A stretch of 64,000 nt of DNA from Sinosporangium album (GCF_900100605.1 NZ_FNCN01000013.1:62001-126000); one strand, 5' to 3'; positions 38,474-49,787 are shown, numbered from the stretch's first letter. The notes: a model not told the origin generated them from the letters alone. Numbers and translations are program-made.

Positions 38474-39547
38474 TCATTCGCCGAGGAACCCCTCCAGGGC
38501 GGCCAGGTGTGGGGCGATGTCGAGGCCGCGGGAGGCCAGCCACTCGTCGTTGTCGTAGGTGCCCCGGTAGCGTTCGCCGCCGTCGCAGATGAGGGTGACC
38601 ACGCTTCCGCGCTGCCCGTCGGCGCGCATCTCCTTGATGAGCTGTACGGCGGCGGCCACGTTGGTCCCGGTGGAGCCGCCGACGTCACGGCCGGTGACGT
38701 CGCGCACCCACCGCATGGCGGCGATCGACAGGGCGTCCGGGACCTGGATCATGCGGTCGATGACGTGGGGGAGGAAGGACGGTTCGACGCGGGGGCGGCC
38801 GATGCCTTCGATGCGTGAGCCAGGGGCGGTGACGCCGGAGTCGCCGCTGACCCAGGCGGGGTAGAAGGCGGAGCCTTCGGGGTCGACGACGGCCAGGCGG
38901 GTGGTGTAGCGGCGGTAGCGGATGTAGCGCCCGAGGGTGGAGGAGGTGCCTCCGGTGCCCGCGCCCACGACGATCCAGGCGGGTTCGGGGTCGGGCTCCA
39001 TGGCCATCTGGTTGAAGATGCTCTCGGCGATGTTGTTGTTGCCGCGCCAGTCGGTGGCGCGTTCGGCGTAGGTGAACTGGTCCATGAAGTGGCCGCCGCT
39101 CTCCTCGGCCAGCCGGTGGGACTCCTCGTAGATGGCGTTCGGATCTTCGACGAGGTGGCATTTGCCGCCGTAGAACTCGATGAGGGCGATCTTCTCGGGG
39201 GAGGTGGACGCGGGCATGACCGCGATGAACGGGAGGCCGAGGAGCCGGGCGAAGTAGGCCTCGCTCACGGCGGTGGAGCCGCTGGAGGCCTCGACGATGG
39301 TCGTGGATGGAACGATCCAGCCGTTGGCCAGGCCGTACAGGAAGAGCGAGCGTGCCAGGCGGTGCTTCAGTGAACCGGTGGGGTGGACCGACTCGTCTTT
39401 AAGGTAAAGACCGATGCCCCAGTGGGCGGGAAGCGGGAACACGTGCAGATGGGTGTCGCAGCTTCGGTTGGAGTCGGCCTCGACTTTGCGGATGGCTTCG
39501 GCGACCCACGTGCGTGTCCGGAGGTCATGGCGGTCCACGTATTCCAT
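38474..39547 (-). CDS. PLP-dependent cysteine synthase-family protein (Cds1-like cysteine desulfhydrase)
   Basis: A 357-residue fold-type II PLP enzyme. The PLP lysine lies in [10 protein letters not shown], and the phosphate loop is [33 protein letters not shown] is the substrate loop. The divergent N-terminus and sequence style resemble mycobacterial Cds1 rather than CysK/CysM, so H2S release from cysteine is more likely than synthesis. This rests on recall, not a search. ATG 39547 is preferred to GTG 39556; neither has a clear SD. It is divergent from the SigR-like gene, which may link it to thiol-redox control. Confidence 0.82.
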   Translation of the reverse strand: MEYVDRHDLRTRTWVAEAIRKVEADSNRSCDTHLHVFPLPAHWGIGLYLKDESVHPTGSLKHRLARSLFLYGLANGWIVPSTTIVEASSGSTAVSEAYFARLLGLPFIAVMPASTSPEKIALIEFYGGKCHLVEDPNAIYEESHRLAEESGGHFMDQFTYAERATDWRGNNNIAESIFNQMAMEPDPEPAWIVVGAGTGGTSSTLGRYIRYRRYTTRLAVVDPEGSAFYPAWVSGDSGVTAPGSRIEGIGRPRVEPSFLPHVIDRMIQVPDALSIAAMRWVRDVTGRDVGGSTGTNVAAAVQLIKEMRADGQRGSVVTLICDGGERYRGTYDNDEWLASRGLDIAPHLAALEGFLGE

Positions 39548-39813
39548 GGGTACCACCGTAGCTTCGCCGGGAGGTATGTGACTCTAACCACATTTTACTC
39601 AGGGCTTGGTAGGGAGTGTTACGATAATGAGACTTGTCCGGCTGCGGGTGTGATGTGTCCACCGCACGCCGTTGAGCCCCCTGACCTGGCAGGACTCTTA
39701 ACAGCACTCTTACAGGTGCACTGCGAGGATGATCTCAGCCGTCAGAAGGTCCGACGGTGCGTCGTGTCTACGGGCCTGGCGGGTAATGGGGGGATCAGTA
39801 CGAGGGGGAAAGC

Positions 39814-40410
39814 ATGATCTCGATGACCGAAGAGCAGCGCCAGACCTGGTTCGAGCGCGACGTCGTTCCAGTGACCGGCCAGCTCTACGCCTCCGCCATG
39901 CGGTTGACCCGCAACACGGCTGACGCGGAGGACCTAGTCCAGGAGACCGTGACCAAGGCATACACCTCGTACCACCAGTTCCGTGAGGGTACCAACCTTA
40001 AGGCATGGCTGCACAGAATCCTCACGAACAACTTCATCAACGATTACCGCAAGAAGCAGCGTTCGCCGAAGCTGTCGGCGACCGAGGACATCGAGGACTG
40101 GCAGCTCGCCGCGGCCGAATCCCACACCTCCACCGGTCTGAAGTCGGCGGAGACGGAGGCGCTTGAGCAGCTGCCCGACAGCGTCGTCATGAACGCGCTG
40201 CGCTCGCTGCCCGAGGACTTCCGTGTCGCGGTCTACCTGGCCGACGTGGAGGGCTTCGCCTACAAGGAGATCGCCGAGCGCATGGGCACCCCCATCGGCA
40301 CCGTGATGTCGCGGCTGCACCGGGGACGCCGCCAGCTTCGCACCATGCTGGAGGGCTACGCACGGGACCTCGGCTTCACGCGTCTGCCCGAGCAGCGCCA
40401 AGCCGCCTGA
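39814..40410 (+). CDS. SigR-like ECF RNA polymerase sigma factor
   Basis: A 198-residue sigma-70 family protein. Region 2 spans about residues 20-90 ([21 protein letters not shown], then [17 protein letters not shown]). Region 4 spans about 125-185 ([39 protein letters not shown]). The text closely follows actinobacterial SigR, the thiol-oxidative stress sigma factor. SigR is normally followed by the zinc anti-sigma RsrA, but here a terminator and a leftward gene follow instead. GAGGGGGAAAG precedes ATG 39814. The upstream gap contains GATAAT (39623-39628), but no clear GGGAAT/GTT autoregulatory promoter was found. Confidence 0.9.
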   Translation: MISMTEEQRQTWFERDVVPVTGQLYASAMRLTRNTADAEDLVQETVTKAYTSYHQFREGTNLKAWLHRILTNNFINDYRKKQRSPKLSATEDIEDWQLAAAESHTSTGLKSAETEALEQLPDSVVMNALRSLPEDFRVAVYLADVEGFAYKEIAERMGTPIGTVMSRLHRGRRQLRTMLEGYARDLGFTRLPEQRQAA

Positions 40411-40448
40411 CCCACCCCGTACATCCTCCGCGCATGAGAGCGCATATC

Positions 40449-40481
40449 AGAGCCATCCGCCTGCACCGGGCGGGTGGCTCT
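40449..40481. terminator. Terminator between sigma factor and MEDS gene
   Basis: AGAGCCATCCGCC (40449-40461) pairs with GGCGGGTGGCTCT (40469-40481), 13 pairs including one T-G wobble, loop of seven. It serves converging genes. Confidence 0.85.
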
Positions 40482-40502
40482 TCGCCATCACGCGGGCTTC
40501 GG

Positions 40503-41450
40503 TCACACCAGCCTCATGTGCAGTCTCACCCGCAGGACGCCCCCGTGGGCGCGGATCTCGACCAGGTCGCAGAGCTGCCTGCTGATCCACAGACCGTAAC
40601 CGCCCTCGGCCTCAGGTTCGGGCGGCAGGTAGCCGGGGAGCGGGACGTCGATGGTGCCGCCCGGATCGGTGATCTCGCAGACGACCTCCTGGCCGGTGGT
40701 CCACATGGCGATGCCGCCGTGCCCCGCGCCGTGCTCGACGCTGTTGGCGGCGATCTCGGAGACGCTCATGACCAGCGAGACGATCTGGTCGCGGGCCATG
40801 CCGGCGCGCAGGGCGTAGTCGGTGACCGTCTGGCGGAGGCGGCCGAGGTCGCCCGGCGAGAACTCCGCCGCCACCGGCGGCGCCGGGGGCTCGGACAGGG
40901 GCAGGTCGTCGCCGTACAGCGTGAGCCTGTCGGGCGGCACGTAGGCGTTGCTGCCGTGGACCGACTGCCCGGTCAGGTAGCCCGGGTGCGTGCGCGGAAT
41001 GTGCGCGAGCACCTGGAACGGGGTGGTGCGCCGGTCGTAGAGGCACATGGTCGTCACCGACTCGCCGCCGAACAGCGCGTTGATCACCGACTCGTAGCGG
41101 ATCCACTCGCGCGTCTCCCGCTCGCCGCGCCCCTGCCAGAGCGGCTCGCCGACCACCAGAATGTGTCCGTCGTGTGACCGACAGTAGTCGTGAGTGGCGC
41201 TCAGCGTGCGGTAGGGGTGGAGATACCACTCCTGCGCCGCCCGGTGGTCGACCCGGTCCATATCGGCGCCGAGGGCGTCGGCCACGAGGTCGTGAAAACG
41301 CTGCCCGGTGCTCAGCAGGATGCGGTGACCTGCGCTGACGGCCTTTTGGATCGTGGTGATCACCACCGGCAACGACTCGTCCTCCGAGGCGTACGGCACC
41401 GCGATGTGTGCGAACGGCCCGCCTGTGCGGGCGTCCCGGTCGGGCTGCAC
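40503..41450 (-). CDS. MEDS-domain sensor with anti-sigma-type HATPase domain
   Basis: About 315 residues. The N-terminal half matches the MEDS (DcmR-like) sensory domain (HIAVPYASEDESLP, GHRILLSTGQ, then WYLHPYRTLSATHDY). The C-terminal half is an RsbW-like histidine-kinase ATPase domain with SEIAANSVEHGAG (N box) and GGYGLWISRQLCD (G2 box). The combination is common in actinomycetes and is thought to gate sigma or anti-anti-sigma factors. I chose GTG 41450 because the 83 residues upstream of it in frame are Arg/Ser-rich and look non-coding. It converges on the SigR-like gene. A functional link is possible, but SigR is not known to use this type of partner. Confidence 0.8.
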   Translation of the reverse strand: MQPDRDARTGGPFAHIAVPYASEDESLPVVITTIQKAVSAGHRILLSTGQRFHDLVADALGADMDRVDHRAAQEWYLHPYRTLSATHDYCRSHDGHILVVGEPLWQGRGERETREWIRYESVINALFGGESVTTMCLYDRRTTPFQVLAHIPRTHPGYLTGQSVHGSNAYVPPDRLTLYGDDLPLSEPPAPPVAAEFSPGDLGRLRQTVTDYALRAGMARDQIVSLVMSVSEIAANSVEHGAGHGGIAMWTTGQEVVCEITDPGGTIDVPLPGYLPPEPEAEGGYGLWISRQLCDLVEIRAHGGVLRVRLHMRLV

Positions 41451-41759
41451 GGGGACGACCGTAGCAAGCCGCCGCCTCCAAGACAACGCGCAGCGTGACG
41501 GGTCGAGTAACCGCCGGGAAGATCGTTTGGCCGTGGCGAGCGGGATCTCGGCGGGAGCGGATCGGCCTCGCCGGGACGCGATCGTCCGGGTGCGGCCCGT
41601 CGCGCGCCGGCTCCGAGGCTCTGCAGAACGCCGGGCCAATAGCAGAAAACGGCCCTCCGATAACTCAAGGGAGTCCCATGATTGCTCTATGTATCCCACT
41701 CAATCGCTCATAGTCCGCGCTATCCATTCTTTGAAGTTCATTGAAGGTGGGAGGGAGGC
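41451..41759. other. Intergenic, MEDS gene / small hypothetical gene
   Basis: About 309 bp of divergent promoter region. The stretch nearest 41700-41759 is relatively AT-rich (ATTCTTTGAAGTTCATTGAA) and fits a promoter for the rightward gene. No further gene is evident. Confidence 0.5.
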
Positions 41760-42065
41760 ATGAGCGATTCGCGCGCCGCGACCACGCGACTTCGCGCGGA
41801 ACTGGCCGGGCTGGGAGTCACCTCCGCCTATGAAATAGGGGATGATGCGACCCTCTCTGTGTGGATCGGGTTAGTAGTCAGATTCCGTGATGGTTTCTAC
41901 CGTTGGCAGGAAGGCGCAGTGAAACAACGCCATCTGGGTACTGATCCGGTTGGTTGTGCCATTCGGGTGGCGCGTCGCTACGCCGAACTACAGGCGGATG
42001 TTCCACCCTGGTGGGAGGACCTGGTCAACGTACTGCGGGGGGACGTGGCCAACGACAACCCATAG
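41760..42065 (+). CDS. Small hypothetical protein
   Basis: A 101-residue soluble protein. It begins MSDSRAATTRLRAELAGLGV and has a compact core with Trp residues (VWIGLVVRFRDGFYRWQEG) and an amphipathic helix (CAIRVARRYAEL). It has no signal or membrane helix. A strong GGGAGGGAGG precedes the ATG, which supports expression. The style is like short conserved actinomycete proteins of unknown function. The deacetylase gene starts 38 bp later in the same direction and may be co-transcribed. Confidence 0.75.
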   Translation: MSDSRAATTRLRAELAGLGVTSAYEIGDDATLSVWIGLVVRFRDGFYRWQEGAVKQRHLGTDPVGCAIRVARRYAELQADVPPWWEDLVNVLRGDVANDNP

Positions 42066-42103
42066 CAACGGCGGTTGCCCCCGCGCGGCTTTCGGGGGGA
42101 AGC

Positions 42104-42964
42104 ATGCGGGTGCGGGGGGTGCCGTTCGTGGTCGTGGCCGGGTCGATGAGCTGTCTGGCGCTGGGCTGCGGCACAGTGTCGTCGCTTCCGGAGGGTCAGG
42201 TGGCTGGCCGGATGCCGCGCAAGACGCCGGCCGCGGCCCAGGCCCCCGCGGCGGCGCCGGCCGCCGTGGATCCGATGGCGCTGGCCACAAGGCTCCAGGC
42301 GATCCAACCCGCCTGGCCCGCCACACGGCGAAGCGCGACGTTCCGCCCACGGCTCCTCAATTGCACGATGCTCAAATGCGTCGCCCTCACCTTCGACGAC
42401 GGTCCGGGGAAGCTCACGCGCAGACTCCTCGACGACCTCGCCGCCAGGCAGGCCAAGGCGACCTTCTTCGTCGTCGGCAGGATGATCGAGGCGGACGGCC
42501 CCGACACGCTCCGCCGCATGGTGGCCGAAGGCCACGAACTGGGCAACCACACCTGGGACCACCCTTCCCTGCCCTCGCTCTCACGCGCCGGGGTCAAGTC
42601 CCAGATGGTGCGCACGCAGAAGGCCGTCAGCGCTGCGGTCGGCGTGAAGATGCAGATCATGCGCCCGCCGTACGGCGCCACCAACGACAGCGTCGCCGTC
42701 TCGATGCGCGACCTCGGCCTCGCGCAGATCCTCTGGAACGTGGATACCGTCGACTGGCGGGACCGGAACCCGGCCGTCGTGTTCAAACGCGCTGTCAAGG
42801 CGCCCCCCGGCTCCATCGTGCTGATGCACGACATCCACAAGACGACCGTCGAGGCCGTGCCGCCCATGCTCGACGCGCTGCTGGCCAAGGGCTACACGTT
42901 CGTAACGGTCTCGGAGCTGTACGGCAAGGCGCCCGCGCCCGGAGGGCGCTACACCAAACGTTGA
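42104..42964 (+). CDS. Polysaccharide deacetylase lipoprotein (NodB homology)
   Basis: A 286-residue carbohydrate esterase family 4 protein. A lipobox LALGC gives Cys22, so it is anchored outside the cell. NodB motifs are complete: TFDDGP with D98/D99, HTWDH with metal ligands H149 and H153, RPPYGA, and a late IVLMHD. It probably removes acetyl groups from peptidoglycan or another surface glycan. ATG 42104 gives the lipoprotein signal; the frame upstream is a shadow of the small gene. A 10-bp tandem repeat overlaps its stop. Confidence 0.93.
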   Translation: MRVRGVPFVVVAGSMSCLALGCGTVSSLPEGQVAGRMPRKTPAAAQAPAAAPAAVDPMALATRLQAIQPAWPATRRSATFRPRLLNCTMLKCVALTFDDGPGKLTRRLLDDLAARQAKATFFVVGRMIEADGPDTLRRMVAEGHELGNHTWDHPSLPSLSRAGVKSQMVRTQKAVSAAVGVKMQIMRPPYGATNDSVAVSMRDLGLAQILWNVDTVDWRDRNPAVVFKRAVKAPPGSIVLMHDIHKTTVEAVPPMLDALLAKGYTFVTVSELYGKAPAPGGRYTKR

Positions 42965-42992
42965 CCGACGTTGACCGACGTTGACCGACGAT
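42961..42992 (+). repeat. GTTGACCGAC tandem repeat
   Basis: The unit TTGACCGACG occurs three times without change, followed by a fourth copy with one substitution (ATGACCGGCT). It starts within the deacetylase stop codon region and ends 36 bp before the next gene. Confidence 0.85.
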
Positions 42993-43028
42993 GACCGGCT
43001 TGGTTCGCTACCCGCGGGGAGGCAGACG

Positions 43029-44549
43029 ATGATCGAAGAGGTGGCGCGAGGATACGTGTTCGAAGGCCCGGCCCTCGACCTCGGGGCCCTCGTCTGGGAC
43101 GGCCAGGCCCGTCCCGAAGCGCAGGTGCGCATCCCCCTGCGCATGCTCAACCGCCACGGCCTGGTCGCCGGCGCGACCGGCACGGGCAAGACCAAGACCC
43201 TGCAGCTCATGGCGGAACGGCTCTCCCGGCAGGGCGTGCCGGTCTTCCTCGCCGACATCAAAGGCGACCTCACCGGCATGGCCGAACCCGGAACGCCGTC
43301 GGACGGGGTGACCCGCCGCGCCGCCGAGGTGGGGCAGGGCTGGGAGGCCGCCGCGTGCCCCGTCGAGTTCTACTCGCTCGGCGGGCTCGGGGAAGGCGTG
43401 CCCCTCCGGGCCACCATGACCGACTTCGGCCCCACGCTGCTGTCCAAGGTGCTGAGCCTGAACGAGACCCAGGAGTCCTCGCTCGGCTTGGCCTTCCACT
43501 TCGCCGACGGCCAGGGGCTGCCGCTTCTGGACTTGAAGGATCTACGGGCCGTCATCCAGTACCTCGTGGACACCCCGGAGGCGCTCAAAGGCGTCGGAGG
43601 GCTCTCCAAGGCGACGGCGGGCGTGCTGCTGCGGGCGCTCACCAATCTTGAGGCGCAGGGGGCGGAGCCCTTCTTCGGCGAACCCGAGTTCGACACCATG
43701 GACCTGCTGCGCACCACCGCCGACGGGCGCGGAGTGGTGTCCATTCTGGAACTGCCCGCCGTGCAGGACCGCCCGGAAATGTTCTCCACGTTTCTGATGT
43801 GGCTCCTCGCCGATCTTTTCGCCGGGCTTCCCGAACTGGGAGATCCGGAAAAGCCGTCCCTGGTGTTCTTCTTCGACGAGGCCCACCTGCTTTTCAACGA
43901 CGCCTCACGCGCGTTTCTCCAGTCCATCACCCAGACGGTCCGCCTGATCCGCTCCAAGGGGATCGGCGTCTTCTTCGTCACCCAGTCGTCCACCGACGTG
44001 CCCGCCGACGTCCTCGGCCAGCTCGGCGCCCGGGTGCAGCATGCCGTACGCGCCTTCACCCCCAAGGACGCCAAGGCGCTCAAAGCGACCGTGTCGACGT
44101 TTCCGCACTCCGCCTACGACCTGGAAGAGGTGCTGACCGGGCTCGGCATCGGCGAGGCGGTGGTCACCGTGCTCTCCGAGACCGGCGCGCCCACCCCCGT
44201 CGCGTGGACCCGCCTTGCGGCGCCCGAATCGCGCATGGGGCCCGCGGACGCGGTCACCCTGCGCGGCGTCATCGGCGCGTCGCCGCTCGGCGCCAAGTAC
44301 GGCCAGGCCGTCGACCGCCACTCCGCCTACGAGATGCTCGCCACCCGCCTGACGCCGCACCCGTCGCCCGCCACGTCCCACGAACAGCCCGCCGGTGCGC
44401 GGTCCCAGCCGCGCCATGAGCACCACGAGGGCGTGCTGGAGAGCGTGCTCGGCTCTCCGGTGTTCAAGTCCTTCGCCCGTTCCGCCGGCACCGTCCTCGG
44501 CAGGGAGATCACCCGCACGGTGTTCGGGACCACCCGCCGCAGACGCTGA
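43029..44549 (+). CDS. HerA-like/DUF853 family ATPase (YjgR type)
   Basis: A 506-residue P-loop ATPase of the FtsK/HerA superfamily. Walker A is GATGTGKTKT (about residues 48-57). Walker B is FFFDEAHLLF, and a QTVRLIRSKGIGVFFVTQS motif supplies the sensor Gln. A disordered His/Pro-rich segment precedes a conserved C-terminal helix. Its cellular role is poorly understood, and no NurA nuclease is encoded nearby, which argues against a HerA-NurA resection pair. ATG 43029 follows GGGGAGG. It converges on typA through a terminator. Confidence 0.9.
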   Translation: MIEEVARGYVFEGPALDLGALVWDGQARPEAQVRIPLRMLNRHGLVAGATGTGKTKTLQLMAERLSRQGVPVFLADIKGDLTGMAEPGTPSDGVTRRAAEVGQGWEAAACPVEFYSLGGLGEGVPLRATMTDFGPTLLSKVLSLNETQESSLGLAFHFADGQGLPLLDLKDLRAVIQYLVDTPEALKGVGGLSKATAGVLLRALTNLEAQGAEPFFGEPEFDTMDLLRTTADGRGVVSILELPAVQDRPEMFSTFLMWLLADLFAGLPELGDPEKPSLVFFFDEAHLLFNDASRAFLQSITQTVRLIRSKGIGVFFVTQSSTDVPADVLGQLGARVQHAVRAFTPKDAKALKATVSTFPHSAYDLEEVLTGLGIGEAVVTVLSETGAPTPVAWTRLAAPESRMGPADAVTLRGVIGASPLGAKYGQAVDRHSAYEMLATRLTPHPSPATSHEQPAGARSQPRHEHHEGVLESVLGSPVFKSFARSAGTVLGREITRTVFGTTRRRR

Positions 44550-44623
44550 CCGCCGCCGCGTGCATCGCCGTCCGCGGCGCGGCGCCGTACCGTGATATGC
44601 CTCACCGGCGGGAAGCACGAAAA

Positions 44624-44655
44624 CGGCCGGCCACCCCTGAAGGGGAGGCCGGCCG
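44624..44655. terminator. Bidirectional terminator, HerA-like / typA
   Basis: CGGCCGGCC (44624-44632) and GGCCGGCCG (44647-44655) enclose an inner CCCC/GGGG stem (34-37/42-45) with loop TGAA. On the minus strand it is followed by TTTT. Confidence 0.9.
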
Positions 44656-44670
44656 CTCCTGTGCGACGCG

Positions 44671-46524
<1,854 letters not shown>

Positions 46525-46614
46525 AATGGAGTCTCGCTCTATGGTCGTGGGGGCGGCCGCGGACGTGCGACCCCCACATTTTATATGTCCCGCACTTGTT
46601 CTGACGGCCGTCGC

Positions 46615-46647
46615 GTTCTTCACACGTTCTTCATGCGTTCTTCACAC
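46615..46647. promoter_or_regulatory. Three 11-bp direct repeats upstream of typA
   Basis: GTTCTTCACAC, GTTCTTCATGC and GTTCTTCACAC follow one another without gaps. An 11-bp direct repeat beginning GTTC is the form of actinobacterial PhoP (PHO box) units, although the fifth and later positions deviate from the usual GTTCACC core. The array lies about 90 bp upstream of typA and about 150 bp upstream of the divergent hydrolase gene. Confidence 0.65.
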
Positions 46648-46794
46648 CGCTTGATCCGCCGCGGTGCGACGCCCATCCCGCCCGTTTCCAGGCGGTTCCA
46701 CAGCGCGTCCGGGCGCGTTGCCCGCGAGTCTCCGGTGCCCGAGTCTCCGGTGGCCGATGAAGAACGACCGCGATCTCCTCGTAGGCTCGGAGAC

Positions 46795-47556
46795 ATGTCC
46801 TTCGCCGTGAGTTTTCCCGTGATGCTGCGCACCAAGGACGGTGTGCGGATCGACGCAGCGCACACCCCCTCGCGCGGCCCCGGTGATCTGTGCGTCGTCC
46901 TGGCCCACGGATTCACCGGGGCGTGGCGCGAGCGCACCAGTCGGCGCATCGCCCACGTGTTCAGCGGATTCGGCGGGGTCGTGGCGTTCGACTTCCGCGG
47001 CCACGGCCGTTCGGGGGGCCACAGCACCGTGGGCGACGAGGAGGTGCTCGACGTGGACGCCGCCGTACGGCACGCCCGCACACTCGGCTACGCCAGGGTC
47101 GCCGTCGTGGGGTTCTCGATGGGCGCGGCGGTAGCCGTACGGCACGCGGCCCTGCACGGCGGCGTCGACGCGGTCGTGTCGGTCAGCGGGCCCGGCCGGT
47201 GGTACTACCGGGGCACGGTGCCCATGCGGCGCGTGCACTGGGCGATGGAGCAGCGGCTCGGGCGGGCGGCGGCACGGCTGGTGAAGGGCACGCGCATCCG
47301 GTCGACCGGATGGGACCCCGTGCCCCTCGCGCCCTACGAGGCGGCCCCGCTGGTCAGCCCCACACCGCTGCTCGTCGTGCATGGAGACTCCGACGCCTTC
47401 TTCCCGATCGACCACGCCCACCAGATCTACGACGCGGCCACCGAGCCCAAAGAGCTCTGGATCGAGGAGGGGTACGGCCACGCCGAGAGCGCGGCGACTC
47501 CCGACCTCATCCGGCGCATCGGCAGATGGGTGTCGGCGTCGGTCGTGGCCCCGTGA
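46795..47556 (+). CDS. Alpha/beta hydrolase
   Basis: A 253-residue alpha/beta hydrolase without a signal peptide. The oxyanion segment AHGFTG is near residue 38, the nucleophile elbow GFSMG places Ser108, an acid is D198 or D200 in HGDSD, and His229 lies in GYGHAES. The substrate cannot be predicted; lysophospholipase- or serine-aminopeptidase-like. ATG 46795 is chosen over a very long upstream open frame, which is only the antisense of typA. CGGAGA lies just upstream. It is divergent from typA. Confidence 0.88.
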   Translation: MSFAVSFPVMLRTKDGVRIDAAHTPSRGPGDLCVVLAHGFTGAWRERTSRRIAHVFSGFGGVVAFDFRGHGRSGGHSTVGDEEVLDVDAAVRHARTLGYARVAVVGFSMGAAVAVRHAALHGGVDAVVSVSGPGRWYYRGTVPMRRVHWAMEQRLGRAAARLVKGTRIRSTGWDPVPLAPYEAAPLVSPTPLLVVHGDSDAFFPIDHAHQIYDAATEPKELWIEEGYGHAESAATPDLIRRIGRWVSASVVAP

Positions 47557-47732
47557 CCCCGACCCGCCCGCATACACGCTCGCGCCTGCTTGATCATCTC
47601 CTCTGTCGCGGTTACGTTGGGTAACTGAGCTTTTTCGCGCCGACCGGCACACCGGAGCGGGCGTGAAGGCTCACTGCTCGCCTCCCCCTGTGCAACGTGA
47701 AAGACCACCGGCACCCAAGGGGGACAGGGCAC

Positions 47733-49787
47733 ATGCGCAGCGTCTACGTGGCTGGGCTTGGACACGGCGACGGCCTACAGGTCGTCGAGCTCGGCCTGAT
47801 GGAGCTGCTGGCCCGCAGAGCCGAACGCCTCGGCGTCTTCCGGCCGGTCGCGCCCCGCGGAGCCGACGTGCGGGCGGATCCGGCGATCGAGGTGATGCGG
47901 GCGCGCTACCGCCCGGCTCAGGTGGGCAGCGGGATCACCATCGAGGAGGTCGAGGAGGGGTTCGCCTCCCAGACCGTCGACGTGCTGCTCGACCGCCTGG
48001 TCGAGCGGTTCGCCGGGTTCGAGGCGAGCTGCGACGCGGTCTTGGTGCTCGGCGGCTCGACCGCCCCCGGCGACCTGGCCGGCGAACCCGCCTTCGACGC
48101 CAAACTCGCGTCCCGCCTGTCGGCCCCCGTGGTGATCGTGGCCGGAGGGGTGGGGCAGGACGCCGATGTCACCTCCAAATCCCTGCGCACGGGATACCAG
48201 GTGTTCGCCGAGCAGGGCTGCCCGGTGCTCGCCGTGATCGCCAACCGCGTGCCCGCGGGCGCGGTCGTCGGCGCCGACCTGCCCGTCCCGTGCTACGTGA
48301 TCCCGGAGAACCCCGCGCTGTCCGCGCCGACCGTCGGGCAGGTGGCCGAGGTGCTGCGCGCCGTACAGGTGCAGGGAGACGCCGTCGGCCTCCAGCGCGA
48401 CGTGTCCAGTGTGGTGCTGGGAGGCGAGACGCTGCCCGGCTTCCTGGAGCACCTGCGGTCCGCGGCCCTCGTCGTCACCCCCGGCGACCGCGCCGACCTG
48501 CTCCTCGGGGCCGTGGCCTCCGACGCGGCCGGTACGGCACGGCCGGCGGCCGTCGTGCTCAGCCACGGCGTGAAACCCTCGCCCGCCGTACGCGGCGTCA
48601 CCGGACGGCTCGCGCCCGGCATGCCGGTGCTGTCGGCCGCCGCCGACAGCCTCACCATCGCCGCCGCCGTCGCCGGCCTGTCCGGACAGTTGTCCCCGGA
48701 CAACCCGCGCCGCACCGAACACGCCCTCGGCCACTTCGAAGCCCATGTCGACTCCGAGGGGCTGGCCCAGCGCCTCGGACTCGGACGCTCTTCGCGCGTC
48801 ACACCGCTGATGTTCGAGCAGTCGCTGGTGGAGCGGGCCAGGGCGGAACGCCGCCACATCGTGCTTCCCGAGGGTGAGGAGGACCGGGTGCTGCGGGCCG
48901 CCGAGACGGTGCTCCGGCGCGGGATCGCCGACCTCACCCTGCTCGGGCGCGAGGACGTCATCCGCCGCCGGGCCGGAGACCACGGCCTCGACCTGCACGG
49001 CGCGAAGATCGTCGACCCTCTCACCTCGCCCATGCGCCACTCGTTCGCCGAGCGCTACCACGCGCTGCGCGAACACCGGGGAATGACGTTGGACCGCGCC
49101 CGCGACATGGTGACCGACGTCAACCACTTCGCCACCATGATGGTGCGCACCGGCGCCGTCCACGGCATGGTCTCCGGCACGGTCCACAGCTCCGCCGCGA
49201 CGCTGCTGCCCGCCTTCCAGATCGTGCAGACCGTGCCCGACATCTCCACCGTCTCCTCGGTCTACTTCATGTGCCTGTCCGACCGGGTGCTGCTCTTCGG
49301 CGACTGCGCCGTCAACGCCGACCCCGACGTCACGCGCCTCGCCGACATCGCGATCACGTCGGCGCGCACCGCGGAGCGGTTCGGCATCGAGCCCCGCGTC
49401 GCCATGCTCACCTACTCGACCGGCGCGGCGGGTGCGGGCGCCGACCTGGACAAGGTCCAGGAGGCCACTGAACTCGTGCGCACCCGCGCCCCCGAACTCC
49501 TGGTCGAAGGGCCCATGCAATACGACGTCGCGGTGGACCCGCGCGTCGCCGCGGTGCGGCTTCCGGAAAGCGGCGTCGCGGGGCGCGCCACCGTGCTCAT
49601 CTTCCCCGACCAGCACGCCGGCGCCACCACCTGCCTCGCCGTACGCCGCTCCGCCGGGGCCGTCGCCGTCGGCCCGATCCTCCAAGGACTGCGCCACCCC
49701 GTCAACGACGTCGCCCGCGGCGCCGGCGTCGAGGACATCATCACCACCATCGCCATCTCCGCGATCCAGGCACAGAGCGTGAGCTGA
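47733..49787 (+). CDS. pta: Phosphate acetyltransferase (long form)
   Basis: A 684-residue enzyme that interconverts acetyl-CoA and acetyl phosphate. The N-terminal 350 residues form the dethiobiotin-synthetase/DRTGG-like regulatory region of long Pta proteins. The C-terminal catalytic domain starts near LFEQSLVERARAERRHIVLPEG and contains MVSGTVHSSAATLLPAFQIV and the late NDVARGAGVEDII. ATG 47733 follows GGGACAGG. The usual partner ackA does not follow, because a terminator comes next, so acetate kinase must be elsewhere or absent. Confidence 0.94.
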   Translation: MRSVYVAGLGHGDGLQVVELGLMELLARRAERLGVFRPVAPRGADVRADPAIEVMRARYRPAQVGSGITIEEVEEGFASQTVDVLLDRLVERFAGFEASCDAVLVLGGSTAPGDLAGEPAFDAKLASRLSAPVVIVAGGVGQDADVTSKSLRTGYQVFAEQGCPVLAVIANRVPAGAVVGADLPVPCYVIPENPALSAPTVGQVAEVLRAVQVQGDAVGLQRDVSSVVLGGETLPGFLEHLRSAALVVTPGDRADLLLGAVASDAAGTARPAAVVLSHGVKPSPAVRGVTGRLAPGMPVLSAAADSLTIAAAVAGLSGQLSPDNPRRTEHALGHFEAHVDSEGLAQRLGLGRSSRVTPLMFEQSLVERARAERRHIVLPEGEEDRVLRAAETVLRRGIADLTLLGREDVIRRRAGDHGLDLHGAKIVDPLTSPMRHSFAERYHALREHRGMTLDRARDMVTDVNHFATMMVRTGAVHGMVSGTVHSSAATLLPAFQIVQTVPDISTVSSVYFMCLSDRVLLFGDCAVNADPDVTRLADIAITSARTAERFGIEPRVAMLTYSTGAAGAGADLDKVQEATELVRTRAPELLVEGPMQYDVAVDPRVAAVRLPESGVAGRATVLIFPDQHAGATTCLAVRRSAGAVAVGPILQGLRHPVNDVARGAGVEDIITTIAISAIQAQSVS

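Noticed and set aside
42104-44549. HerA-NurA defence or repair pair
   Set aside because: The ATPase is of the YjgR/DUF853 type, and neither the deacetylase nor any neighbour is a NurA nuclease.
47775-49697. 640-codon minus-strand frame over pta
   Set aside because: His/Asp/Gly-rich antisense of a well-supported pta gene.
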